Shown piece after piece: positions 21,091-28,405 of a stretch of 28,843 bases of DNA (position 1 is the stretch's first letter; each line of letters starts with the position of its first letter). Under the pieces are notes generated by a model that was given only the letters and a program-made list of their open reading frames with translations, ran no database searches and was not told where the DNA came from. A program made the translations under genes and the position numbers. This stretch comes from a virus. Where the stretch lies: the IMG/VR virus record IMGVR_UViG_3300025138_012132, positions 1 through 28,843 of that record; one strand, given 5' to 3'.

Positions 21091-21853
21091 ACAACATTTT
21101 AATTTATTTTTAGATAAGATAAAAAACAAAGAAAATTTTGCCTTTGCTAGATTTTCTGATGGTGAGTTATTTATTTTACAAAATAAGGAGTTAAAATTAG
21201 ATGATAATTATATTCAAGTAGGGGATCAAGTAACTGGAGGCCCATATAAACCTGCGGATTTTAAGCATTTTGATCCTAAAAAACATTCATTTTATAGAGA
21301 TAAACTAATAGAATCTTTTAAACATAAACAATCTAATTATTATAAAGGTATTAGTTGTAGTTGTTGTGTGGGGAAAGAAAGTTTTGATTGGCAAATTGAT
21401 TTACATGGTGGTGATGATGAATCATTAACTTGGGCTAATTTATGGGTAAATGGAAATTATCATTCATTTATACAAAATATATTACCCTTATTATATAGTA
21501 GAAAATGTATCTTTATAGGACATAATAGTGCTAATTTAACTAAAATCCCATTTTTTGTAAAAGATTTTAGAGTAGGATATAATGCTATGATAAATGATTA
21601 CCCTAAGATTAAAGATATAAGTGAATGGATTATTAAAAATAAAATTAAAAATCATTTATTTTTATTCTCAGCTGCTAGTTTTACTAATTTGGCTATATAT
21701 CAACTATTTAAAGATCACCCAAATAATACTTTTATTGACATAGGAACTTGTTTAGCCCCTATGATGGAATTGCCTGTTCAAAGGGATTACCTTCAAAAAT
21801 ACTGGTTATATCAAGGTGGAGGTGATAGTAATAAAATATGTATATGGAATTAG
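21074..21853 (+). CDS. Putative GT-D fold glycosyltransferase, DUF1792-like (259 aa)
   Basis: The N-terminal motif FAFARFSDGELFIL (about residues 23-36, with the D-G-E triplet at 29-31) matches the DxE motif of the GT-D family (DUF1792), first described in a streptococcal adhesin glycosylation enzyme. A SCSCCVGKESF Cys-rich turn is odd for the family. The second half contains KCIFIGHNSANLTKIPFF, LFLFSAASFTNLAIYQLF and TFIDIGTCLAPMM, typical of the C-terminal Rossmann-like part (the 'iDiG' strand). Such enzymes transfer a hexose in cytoplasmic glycan or protein glycosylation. The fold call is by motif only. It overlaps the WecB-like gene by 17 bases and the GNAT gene by 16. Confidence 0.74.
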   Translation: MKKEFKQHFNLFLDKIKNKENFAFARFSDGELFILQNKELKLDDNYIQVGDQVTGGPYKPADFKHFDPKKHSFYRDKLIESFKHKQSNYYKGISCSCCVGKESFDWQIDLHGGDDESLTWANLWVNGNYHSFIQNILPLLYSRKCIFIGHNSANLTKIPFFVKDFRVGYNAMINDYPKIKDISEWIIKNKIKNHLFLFSAASFTNLAIYQLFKDHPNNTFIDIGTCLAPMMELPVQRDYLQKYWLYQGGGDSNKICIWN

Positions 21854-22227
21854 TAAAATGTACAAAGGAATATTGGGAGTTTGTAAGAACTCTCAGAAAC
21901 GATGAAAGAGTTATAAGTGGGTTCATAAAATCAGTACACATTACTGAGGAAATGCAAACCAATTATATGAAAGGTAATTCACACTACTATCGAATTGGTT
22001 TACTTAATGGTGAACCCGCTGGTTATGTTGGAGTTATTGAAGATGATATCAGAGTATGTACTCATCCTAATTATCAAGGTAGGGGAGTGGGTAAGTTTAT
22101 GATTAATGAAATTATGAATGAGGAACCAACCGCATTTGCAAAAGTGAAAATGGATAATGAAGCTAGTATCAAATTATTTGAAGCTTGTGGATTTACAAAG
22201 AAATTTTATATATTAACAAAAGATTAA
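21838..22227 (+). CDS. GNAT-family N-acetyltransferase
   Basis: This 129-residue protein is a compact GNAT domain. The central strand and acetyl-CoA pyrophosphate loop read VCTHPNYQGRGVGKFMINEIM (Q-x-x-G-x-G at about 80-85). The final segments KVKMDNEASIKLFEACGF and TKKF are the conserved C-terminal N-x-x-S...Y/F-x-x-x-GF pattern. It would move an acetyl group from acetyl-CoA to an amine. Because a compact DegT aminotransferase begins 2 bases after its stop, the likely substrate is an aminosugar nucleotide, as in the WecE/WecD pair. Two in-frame ATGs (21838, 21844) compete as start. Confidence 0.87.
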   Translation: MYMELVKCTKEYWEFVRTLRNDERVISGFIKSVHITEEMQTNYMKGNSHYYRIGLLNGEPAGYVGVIEDDIRVCTHPNYQGRGVGKFMINEIMNEEPTAFAKVKMDNEASIKLFEACGFTKKFYILTKD

Positions 22228-22229
22228 AT

Positions 22230-22856
22230 ATGTTACACAACCCATACAAAATAGTAAAAATGTTTGAAGAAGAAATTTCAGCTTATACAGGAGCGCCCTA
22301 TGCGGTTTCTATAGATAGTTGCACTAATGCTTTATTTTTAATATGTAAATATTTAAAAGTAAAAGAAGTAACTATCCCTTCAAAAACTTATTTATCAGTA
22401 CCTCAATCTATAATACATGCTGGTGGTGAAGTAATATTTGATAAAAGAGGTAAAACTAACCATTGGAATGGAATTTATCAGCTTAAACCATACCCTATTT
22501 ATGATGCAGCTAAAAGGCTTACTAAAAGTATGTATATTCCTAATACTTATATGAGTTTATCTTTCCATATTAAAAAACAACTTCCTATTTGGAAAGGAGG
22601 AATGATTTTAACTGATAATAAAGAAGCGGCTGAATGGTTTACTAGAGCTAGATATGAGGGAAGAAGTCAAAAGTTTTATAAGGATGATGATATTGAATTT
22701 TGTGGTTGGAATATGTATATGACCCCACAACAAGCAGCTCATGGTTTAGCTATGTTTCAAAATTATCCTGAACATAAAGAAGATTTAGGAGAAAAAGGAG
22801 GATATAGAGATTTAACTGAATTTACTGTATTTAAAAACCATAAGGTAATAAAATAA
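22230..22856 (+). CDS. Compact DegT/DnrJ-family aminotransferase (208 aa)
   Basis: I start at ATG 22230, 2 bases after the GNAT stop; the frame is open further upstream only through overlap. It is clearly DegT-like: EEEISAYTGAPYAVSIDSCTNALF, PSKTYLSVPQSIIHAGGEV, the Asp segment PIYDAAKRLTKS (D92) and SLSFHIKKQLPIWKGGMILT with the PLP lysine at K116. But the protein is only 208 residues, against 360-390 for the family. The middle segment between the third strand and the Asp motif is cut by about 50 residues, and the C-terminal domain is nearly absent after MYMTPQQAAHGLAMFQ. All catalytic residues remain, so it may be a genuine minimal enzyme and not a wreck. Likely role: amination of a keto-sugar nucleotide, then acetylation by the GNAT neighbour. 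Confidence 0.82.
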   Translation: MLHNPYKIVKMFEEEISAYTGAPYAVSIDSCTNALFLICKYLKVKEVTIPSKTYLSVPQSIIHAGGEVIFDKRGKTNHWNGIYQLKPYPIYDAAKRLTKSMYIPNTYMSLSFHIKKQLPIWKGGMILTDNKEAAEWFTRARYEGRSQKFYKDDDIEFCGWNMYMTPQQAAHGLAMFQNYPEHKEDLGEKGGYRDLTEFTVFKNHKVIK

Positions 22857-22861
22857 TTGAT

Positions 22862-23587
22862 ATGAAAGTAGCACTTTGTTTACATGGTTTATTTGATTCT
22901 CTAACTGATATCAATTCTAAGGGAATAGATGGATTTAATCATATTAAAAAAAATATTTTAGATAAAGTAAATGCTGATGTATATATTCATAGTTGGGAAG
23001 AAGAAAAAGCAGATGAAATAAAAAAGTTATATAACCCTAAACAATGTTTATTTGAAACACAAAAAAATTTTTCTAATATAATATTTGAAAACAAACTAAA
23101 TACTTTATTAAACCCTCCTAGACCACCTAAATCAGTCCTTTCACATTTATATAGTGTAACGGAATCTATTAAATTGGCTTTTAAAAGCAATATTGAATAT
23201 GATATTATAATTAAGGCACGATTTGATTTAGGTAGGATTAATAGGTTAACATCAGGACCAGGTAGAGGTAATCCATACCCAGTTCAATGTATAAATTTTC
23301 AAACTAATATAGATGAAGATAAAATTTATATGGCTAATTGGCAACATTTTCATATGGGTCCTGCTGATATGTGGTTTTATGGATCTTCTAATATTATGAA
23401 ATCGTTTACTACATTATATGAATCATTAGAAAGTAATATGAAAGTAGATAGTGAATTTCATCATTTTTCTACTAGTATTGAAAATAATCCCAACGATTTA
23501 TCTAATGCTATTGCATTTTATAAATGGTGGATGTTAGAAAATGGACTTTGGAATAAACGAATAAATTTAAATACATCATGGGAATAA
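22862..23587 (+). CDS. Putative glycosyltransferase-like protein with RFDL motif (241 aa)
   Basis: The protein opens KVALCLHGLFDSL, has a NADVYIHSWEEEKADEIKKLY stretch and a central YDIIIKARFDLGRINRL (R120-L123), then MGPADMWFYGSSNIMKSF. This 'ALCxxG...D(V/I)(F/Y)IHSW...YDxxxxxRFDL...DxxFYxSxxxM' pattern recurs in uncharacterised proteins of marine phages and giant viruses that lie inside glycan clusters; they are usually considered glycosyltransferases. I cannot place it in a numbered family. No membrane segment is visible. It begins 5 bases after the compact aminotransferase and overlaps the next gene by 10. Confidence 0.66.
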   Translation: MKVALCLHGLFDSLTDINSKGIDGFNHIKKNILDKVNADVYIHSWEEEKADEIKKLYNPKQCLFETQKNFSNIIFENKLNTLLNPPRPPKSVLSHLYSVTESIKLAFKSNIEYDIIIKARFDLGRINRLTSGPGRGNPYPVQCINFQTNIDEDKIYMANWQHFHMGPADMWFYGSSNIMKSFTTLYESLESNMKVDSEFHHFSTSIENNPNDLSNAIAFYKWWMLENGLWNKRINLNTSWE

Positions 23588-24309
23588 ATTTACCATTAGT
23601 ACTTTACACACATACGGATATGGAAGATGTATGGCCAATGTTTTTTGGTCAGTTTCAAAAATATAATAGTAATTCCACTAAAATTTATGTAGCTGTAAAT
23701 AAACAAACCCCTTCACTACCAGACAATTGTATCCCTATATTATATGATGATTCCATTCCATATACAGATAGATGGAAACAAATTTTACCTGAAATTAAAG
23801 AAGAAGTATTCATGTTTTTACATGAGGATATGATTTTATTTGATAAACCTAAATTTAATTATATTGAAAGATATTATAATTTAGTTAAAGATAAAAAAGT
23901 AGAATCTATAAAAATGATTTATGTGCCATCTAATTTAATTGGAGGGAGCTTAGGTTTTACAGGAGATATGGTTTCGGATATAGATAATACTCTTATTACT
24001 AATGAATTTTCTCAATTCTCAATTCAACCAACTATTATCTCTAAAACATCATTTAATTCTATACTTGATAGTGTAGGGTCTTTAAATATTTGGGATTTTG
24101 AAATGGCAGTTAAAAATAATTTTGAATCCTATATGGTAAAATTAGGGGGTGAAGTTAAAAGGGGATTATTCCATTGTGATAGTATTATTTTTCCTTATAT
24201 TGCTACTGCCATAAGTAAAGGAAAATGGAATACTAGTGAATATAAAAAAGAATTAAGTATTTTCTTTAAAGAATATAATATAAACCCTAATATAAGAGGA
24301 GAAGTATGA
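23578..24309 (+). CDS. Putative GT-A-like glycosyltransferase with HED motif (243 aa)
   Basis: This protein opens LPLVLYTHTDMEDVWPMFFGQFQKY and has a motif resembling the GT-A metal-binding site: EVFMFLHEDMILFD (H82-E83-D84). IPYTDRWKQILPEI lies just before it, in the position where GT-A enzymes bind donor. Later segments SQFSIQPTIISKTSFNSIL and GLFHCDSIIFPYIATA complete a two-part layout. I assign it cautiously to glycosyltransferases; the exact family is unknown to me. The overlap with the next start is 4 bases (ATGA), and AGGAG at 24298-24302 is one of the few good ribosome-site look-alikes, serving the next gene. Confidence 0.66.
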   Translation: MGINLPLVLYTHTDMEDVWPMFFGQFQKYNSNSTKIYVAVNKQTPSLPDNCIPILYDDSIPYTDRWKQILPEIKEEVFMFLHEDMILFDKPKFNYIERYYNLVKDKKVESIKMIYVPSNLIGGSLGFTGDMVSDIDNTLITNEFSQFSIQPTIISKTSFNSILDSVGSLNIWDFEMAVKNNFESYMVKLGGEVKRGLFHCDSIIFPYIATAISKGKWNTSEYKKELSIFFKEYNINPNIRGEV

Positions 24310-25667
24310 TTAAGTTAGTTATTTTTGATTTAGATGGGGTTTTAGTTGAGGCTAAAAATATTCATTTTGATGCTCTTAATATGGCATTAGGAAAAGAATA
24401 TGCTATTAGCTGGAATGATCACTTATCTATTTATGATGGTTTAAAAACTAATCAAAAGTTAAAAATATTAACAGAACGTAAAGAACTACCAGCTAATTCT
24501 TATAAGGAAATTTGGGAAAAAAAACAAAAATTAACTTTATCTAAATTATCATCTTTAAAACCTAGTAAAACATTGCAATTAATTATGAATGCTTTAGTTG
24601 AAGATGGTTATAAAATTGCAGTATGTTCTAATTCAATTAGAAAAACAGTTTTAACAGTATTATCTAAATTGGGTATAATGGAATACATGGATTTAGTTAT
24701 ATCAAATGAAGATGTAAAAAATTCAAAACCACACCCAGAAATGTATTGGAAGGCAATATCAATGATGAGTTGTTTACCTGAAGAGACTTTAATTATAGAA
24801 GATTCTCCTTATGGATTACTTGCCGCCTCAAGGAGTAAGTCGTATATTTTAAGGGTAAAAAATCCAAACGAAGTAACTTATACTAATATATTTAAAAAAT
24901 TAAATGAAATAAATATGGGAGAAAAACAAACATCCCCTGCTTGGAGAGATGAAACATTAAATGTTTTAATCCCAATGGCGGGAGCAGGTAGTAGATTTGA
25001 AAAAGCTGGTTATACTTTTCCAAAACCTCTAATTGAGGTAAAGAAAAAACCAATGATACAAGTAGTAGTAGAAAATTTAAATATAAAAGCTAATTTTATA
25101 TATGTTGTACAAAAATCACATAGAGAAAAATATAATTTAGATGCTTTATTATCTTTAATTACTCCTGGATGTAAAATAGTAGAAACTGAAGGAATGACTG
25201 AAGGTGCTGCTTGTACAGCACTCCTAGCTAAAGATTATATTAATTCAGATGCTCCTTTATTCTTTGCTAATTCAGACCAATTTGTTGAATGGGATTCAAA
25301 TGAATTTTTATATAAAATGAATGAAACTGATGCTGATGGTGGTATTGTTTCATTTACTGCTACTCACCCTAAATGGTCTTTTGCTAAAGTAGATGAACAA
25401 GGGTTAGTAACAGAAGTAGCAGAAAAAAAACCAATTTCTGATATTGCTACAGTGGGATATTATTATTGGAAACATGGGTCTGATTTTGTAAAGTATTCAG
25501 AACAAATGATTGAAAAGGATATTAGAGTAAATGGTGAATTTTATGTTTGCCCTGTTTTTAATGAGGCTATCCTTGATAATAAACAAATTAGAACTTTTAA
25601 TGTTAATGGAATGTGGGGTCTAGGGACACCTGAGGATTTAAACTATTTTTTAGAAAATTATGAATAA
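24306..25667 (+). CDS. Bifunctional HAD phosphatase / sugar nucleotidyltransferase fusion (453 aa)
   Basis: Two domains are joined by a short linker near residue 205-217. Domain 1 (about 1-200) is a HAD-superfamily hydrolase: motif I FDLDGVLVEA (D8, D10), motif II VCSNS (107-110), motif III K141 in NSKPHPEMYWKA, and motif IV IIEDSPYGLLAA (E165/D166). Domain 2 (about 218-453) is an NTP-sugar transferase: VLIPMAGAGSRFEKAGYTFPKPLIEV (GxGxRF with the essential K240), then LFFANSDQFVEWD and a GMWGLGTPEDL end. The fusion could dephosphorylate a sugar phosphate and activate it with a nucleotide, as separate GmhB-like and HddC-like enzymes do in heptose activation. The substrate is not readable. There is no frameshift between the domains. 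It overlaps the next gene by 8 bases. Confidence 0.92.
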   Translation: MIKLVIFDLDGVLVEAKNIHFDALNMALGKEYAISWNDHLSIYDGLKTNQKLKILTERKELPANSYKEIWEKKQKLTLSKLSSLKPSKTLQLIMNALVEDGYKIAVCSNSIRKTVLTVLSKLGIMEYMDLVISNEDVKNSKPHPEMYWKAISMMSCLPEETLIIEDSPYGLLAASRSKSYILRVKNPNEVTYTNIFKKLNEINMGEKQTSPAWRDETLNVLIPMAGAGSRFEKAGYTFPKPLIEVKKKPMIQVVVENLNIKANFIYVVQKSHREKYNLDALLSLITPGCKIVETEGMTEGAACTALLAKDYINSDAPLFFANSDQFVEWDSNEFLYKMNETDADGGIVSFTATHPKWSFAKVDEQGLVTEVAEKKPISDIATVGYYYWKHGSDFVKYSEQMIEKDIRVNGEFYVCPVFNEAILDNKQIRTFNVNGMWGLGTPEDLNYFLENYE

Positions 25668-26355
25668 CAATACTTACGCTCAAATGCAAAAAACCCAATA
25701 TAGTAGTGGGACTAGTAATCATGAAGAACATAATAATAATCCTGATTATTGGGATGTACTCCTCTCAGATTTAAAAAATAAGGATTTATGGGAAGGAAAA
25801 AAAGCCTTAGACTTTGGTTGTGGTAAGGGTAGAAATGTTATAAATATGTTTAATTTGTGTAGCTGGGCTGGGGTAGATGGTATAGATATATCTGGGGGTA
25901 ATATTGATTATTGTAATAAAACATATATAGGATACTCTACTAAATGGTATTGCAATAATGGAACAGATGTATCGGATTTAAAATCTAATGAATATGACTT
26001 TATTATGTCTACCATTACATTACAACACATCCCAGTATATAGTATTAGAAAATCTTTAATTACAGATTTATTAAGAACACTAAAATCAGGAGGATTATTT
26101 TCTTTTCAAGTCCCATATGGTGAAGGATTAAAGCCCGGAAAGCTTGCTTCTATAAATAATAAAATAAGTAGTTACTATGAAAACTCTTATGATGCGGTTG
26201 GTACAAACTCTGCACATGATTTTAGAGTAAATAATGAACAAGATATTATTAATGATTTAAAAGAAATAGGTTTTACAAATGTAGAAACTATTATAAAACC
26301 TTCTTATAGTGACTATAATCATGAAGAATGGATTTATGTAAAAGCTTATAAATAA
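25660..26355 (+). CDS. SAM-dependent methyltransferase (class I)
   Basis: This 231-residue protein has the class I methyltransferase motif I ALDFGCGKGRNVINMF (about residues 49-64). An acidic SAM-ribose strand DGIDIS follows, then a motif IV-type YDFIMSTITLQHIPV and the later LLRTLKSGGLFSFQVPYGEG. The 'LQHIP' and 'GGLFSFQVP' segments resemble Methyltransf_11/12 enzymes. In a glycan island the usual role is O-methylation of a sugar, or capping of the chain, but no acceptor can be inferred. The N-terminal 35 residues are rich in Asn and Gln and look flexible. The gene overlaps the HAD-nucleotidyltransferase end. Confidence 0.87.
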   Translation: MNNNTYAQMQKTQYSSGTSNHEEHNNNPDYWDVLLSDLKNKDLWEGKKALDFGCGKGRNVINMFNLCSWAGVDGIDISGGNIDYCNKTYIGYSTKWYCNNGTDVSDLKSNEYDFIMSTITLQHIPVYSIRKSLITDLLRTLKSGGLFSFQVPYGEGLKPGKLASINNKISSYYENSYDAVGTNSAHDFRVNNEQDIINDLKEIGFTNVETIIKPSYSDYNHEEWIYVKAYK

Positions 26356-26357
26356 TA

Positions 26358-26810
26358 ATGATTTTAATATCACATAGAGGAAATATTAATGGGCCTAATC
26401 CTAAATTGGAAAACAATCCTACTTACATTGATAGGGCTTTATCCCAAGGATTTAATGTAGAAATTGATTTATGGGTTTACAAAAAAGAATTTTTTTTAGG
26501 TCATGATAAACCAACATATTTAGTTGAACTTCAATGGTTAGTAGATAGGGGATTATCTTTATGGATTCATTGTAAATCTTTAGACACTATAGAATTTATA
26601 AAAGAATTAGAATATAAAAATGGTTTAAGAGGTTTAAATTATTTTTGGCACCAAGAAGATGATGTTACTTTAACCTCTAAAGGGGTAATATGGGCATATC
26701 CTGGTAAACAACCCATAAAATATAGTGTCGCAGTAGACCCTGAAAGGTACAATGATAATACGTCTTCAGCATACGCAGTATGTTCTGATTACATTAAAAA
26801 TTATAAATAA
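26358..26810 (+). CDS. GDPD-like phosphodiesterase (150 aa, reduced)
   Basis: The protein has the glycerophosphodiester phosphodiesterase signatures ILISHRGNINGP (H6-R7) and GFNVEIDLWVYKKEFFLGHDKP (E35, D37, H49), the same order as the metal- and substrate-binding residues of the TIM-barrel GDPD family. LSLWIHCKSLDTIEFI and RGLNYFWHQEDDVTL follow, with YAVCSDYI at the end. It is about 150 residues; typical GDPDs are 240-300, so the barrel would be incomplete. Similar short GDPD-like proteins do occur in phage and bacterial glycan clusters, where their substrate is unknown. A role in cleaving a phosphodiester-linked polyol or sugar is plausible. It begins 2 bases after the methyltransferase stop. 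Confidence 0.78.
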   Translation: MILISHRGNINGPNPKLENNPTYIDRALSQGFNVEIDLWVYKKEFFLGHDKPTYLVELQWLVDRGLSLWIHCKSLDTIEFIKELEYKNGLRGLNYFWHQEDDVTLTSKGVIWAYPGKQPIKYSVAVDPERYNDNTSSAYAVCSDYIKNYK

Positions 26811-27797
26811 ATGAAAAAAATAGTTTATATAACTGGTTGTTTTGGGTTTATAGGTAGCTATGTGACTCGAGAATGTTTAAAAAAAGGATGGTATGTTATG
26901 GGTGTAGACAAAATGACTTATGCTTATTTTCCTGATGCCTATGATGAATTTATAAAGCACCCAAATTTTAAATTTCAAAAGAAAGATATTAATGATTTAG
27001 AATTTTTACATGAATGTGATTATGTAATTAACACAGCAGCTGAAACTCATGTAGGAAATTCTATAGTTAAAAGTGAAGATTTTTTACATTCTAATGTAAA
27101 TGGTGTACATAACTTACTTGAATTAATTAGGAATTATAGAGCAGAAAGTAGTAAAAAACCTATTTTATTACATTTTTCAACAGATGAAGTATATGGAGAT
27201 ATTACAGATGGAGAGCATATAGAAACAGATATACTTAAACCTTCTAACCCCTACTCAGCTACAAAAGCTGCAGCTGACCAATTAATTACAGCCTGGAATC
27301 GTACTTATAGTTTACCTTATATTATTATAAGACCAACTAATAACTATGGAGTAGGGCAATATGTAGAAAAATTAATCCCTAAATCCATTAAATATTTAAG
27401 TCTGGGTAAAGAAATCCCTTTACATAATAATGGTACCCCAGTAAGAAATTGGTTGCATGCTCAAGATACTGCTAATGCTATAATTACTATCATTGAATCA
27501 GGGGTTAAAAATGAAATATATAATATATGTGGTGGTTTTGAACAAACCAATTTGGATACCGTTAATAAAATTATTACATTATACCATGGTGAAGATGAAT
27601 CATTAAAAACAACTTTTCCTTATTATAATGAGAATAAGAACCAATTTTTAAACTTATCTTACTCTAGACAGGGTCAAGATGTTAGATATGCACTTAATGA
27701 TGATAAACTTAGATTATTAGGTTGGGAGCCTAAAAAAATATTTAATAAGGAATTGCCTGCTATAGTAGGTTATTATAAAAATAATTTTATTTGGTAA
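26811..27797 (+). CDS. NAD-dependent sugar epimerase/dehydratase, RmlB-like (328 aa)
   Basis: An extended short-chain dehydrogenase. The NAD-binding motif is ITGCFGFIGSYV (9-15, GxxGxxG), and ADP-side contacts lie in NTAAETHVGNSI (75-85). HFSTDEVYGD (123-130) is the T-D-E triplet typical of nucleotide-sugar 4,6-dehydratases such as RmlB. Y148 and K152 (NPYSATKAAAD) form the YxxxK catalytic pair. The C-terminal part has RPTNNYGVGQY and VRNWLHAQDTANAI, matching the substrate-binding side. The Asp-Glu pair of the triplet makes a 4,6-dehydratase more likely than a simple epimerase, giving a 4-keto-6-deoxy sugar nucleotide that the DegT enzymes could use. The product has the full expected length (about 330-350). 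The downstream transketolase gene begins with a one-base overlap. Confidence 0.93.
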   Translation: MKKIVYITGCFGFIGSYVTRECLKKGWYVMGVDKMTYAYFPDAYDEFIKHPNFKFQKKDINDLEFLHECDYVINTAAETHVGNSIVKSEDFLHSNVNGVHNLLELIRNYRAESSKKPILLHFSTDEVYGDITDGEHIETDILKPSNPYSATKAAADQLITAWNRTYSLPYIIIRPTNNYGVGQYVEKLIPKSIKYLSLGKEIPLHNNGTPVRNWLHAQDTANAIITIIESGVKNEIYNICGGFEQTNLDTVNKIITLYHGEDESLKTTFPYYNENKNQFLNLSYSRQGQDVRYALNDDKLRLLGWEPKKIFNKELPAIVGYYKNNFIW

Positions 27798-28405
27798 TGA
27801 ATAAATTAAAAAAACGTATATTAGAAATTGCTTATAAGCATAAACTATCACATTTAGGTTCATATCTATCAGCTTTAGATATAATAGATGAGATTTATAA
27901 TACTAAAGACTCCGATGATATTTTTATATTATCATCGGGACATGCTGCTTTAGCTTTATATGTAGTATTAGAAAAATATGAGGGTAAAGATGCTGAACAT
28001 CTATTCTTAAAATATGGAGGTCATCCCCATTTAGCGGAAGAAGATGGTATCTATTGTTCAACAGGTAGTTTAGGAACAGGTATTACTATTGGAGTTGGAA
28101 GAGCGTTAGCTAATAAAAACAGGAAAGTGTACGTTTTAATTAGTGATGGTGAATGTGCCGAAGGAAGTATTTGGGAATCGTTACGTTTTATCAAAGAACA
28201 TAATATAGATAATATAGAAGTATATGTTAATATAAATGGTTATGCCGCTTATGATAAAGTAGATACTAAGTACTTATCAGATAGATTAAAGGTATTTTTA
28301 CCTAAAATAAAATTAAAATATACATCAGTAAACCAAACTTCATTTTTAAAAGGAATTAATGCTCATTATCATGTTATGAGTGAGGAAGATTATAAATCAT
28401 TATGA
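27797..28405 (+). CDS. Transketolase N-terminal subunit (TPP-binding domain)
   Basis: I choose ATG 27797, which overlaps the preceding TAA by one base; a TTG two codons upstream is less likely. The 202-residue protein has the N-terminal transketolase pattern: HLGSYLSALDIIDEIY, then FILSSGHAALALYVVLEKY, GHPHLAEEDGIYCSTGSLGTGITIGVG and the TPP/Mg motif ISDGECAEGSIWESL (D117-G118-E119, with N145/N147 downstream). It is the first of two genes; the C-terminal half begins in an ATGA overlap. It is shorter than other two-gene transketolase N subunits (about 270). It would transfer two-carbon ketol units with TPP. In this island it may act on a sugar nucleotide and not on pentose phosphates. Confidence 0.92.
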   Translation: MNKLKKRILEIAYKHKLSHLGSYLSALDIIDEIYNTKDSDDIFILSSGHAALALYVVLEKYEGKDAEHLFLKYGGHPHLAEEDGIYCSTGSLGTGITIGVGRALANKNRKVYVLISDGECAEGSIWESLRFIKEHNIDNIEVYVNINGYAAYDKVDTKYLSDRLKVFLPKIKLKYTSVNQTSFLKGINAHYHVMSEEDYKSL

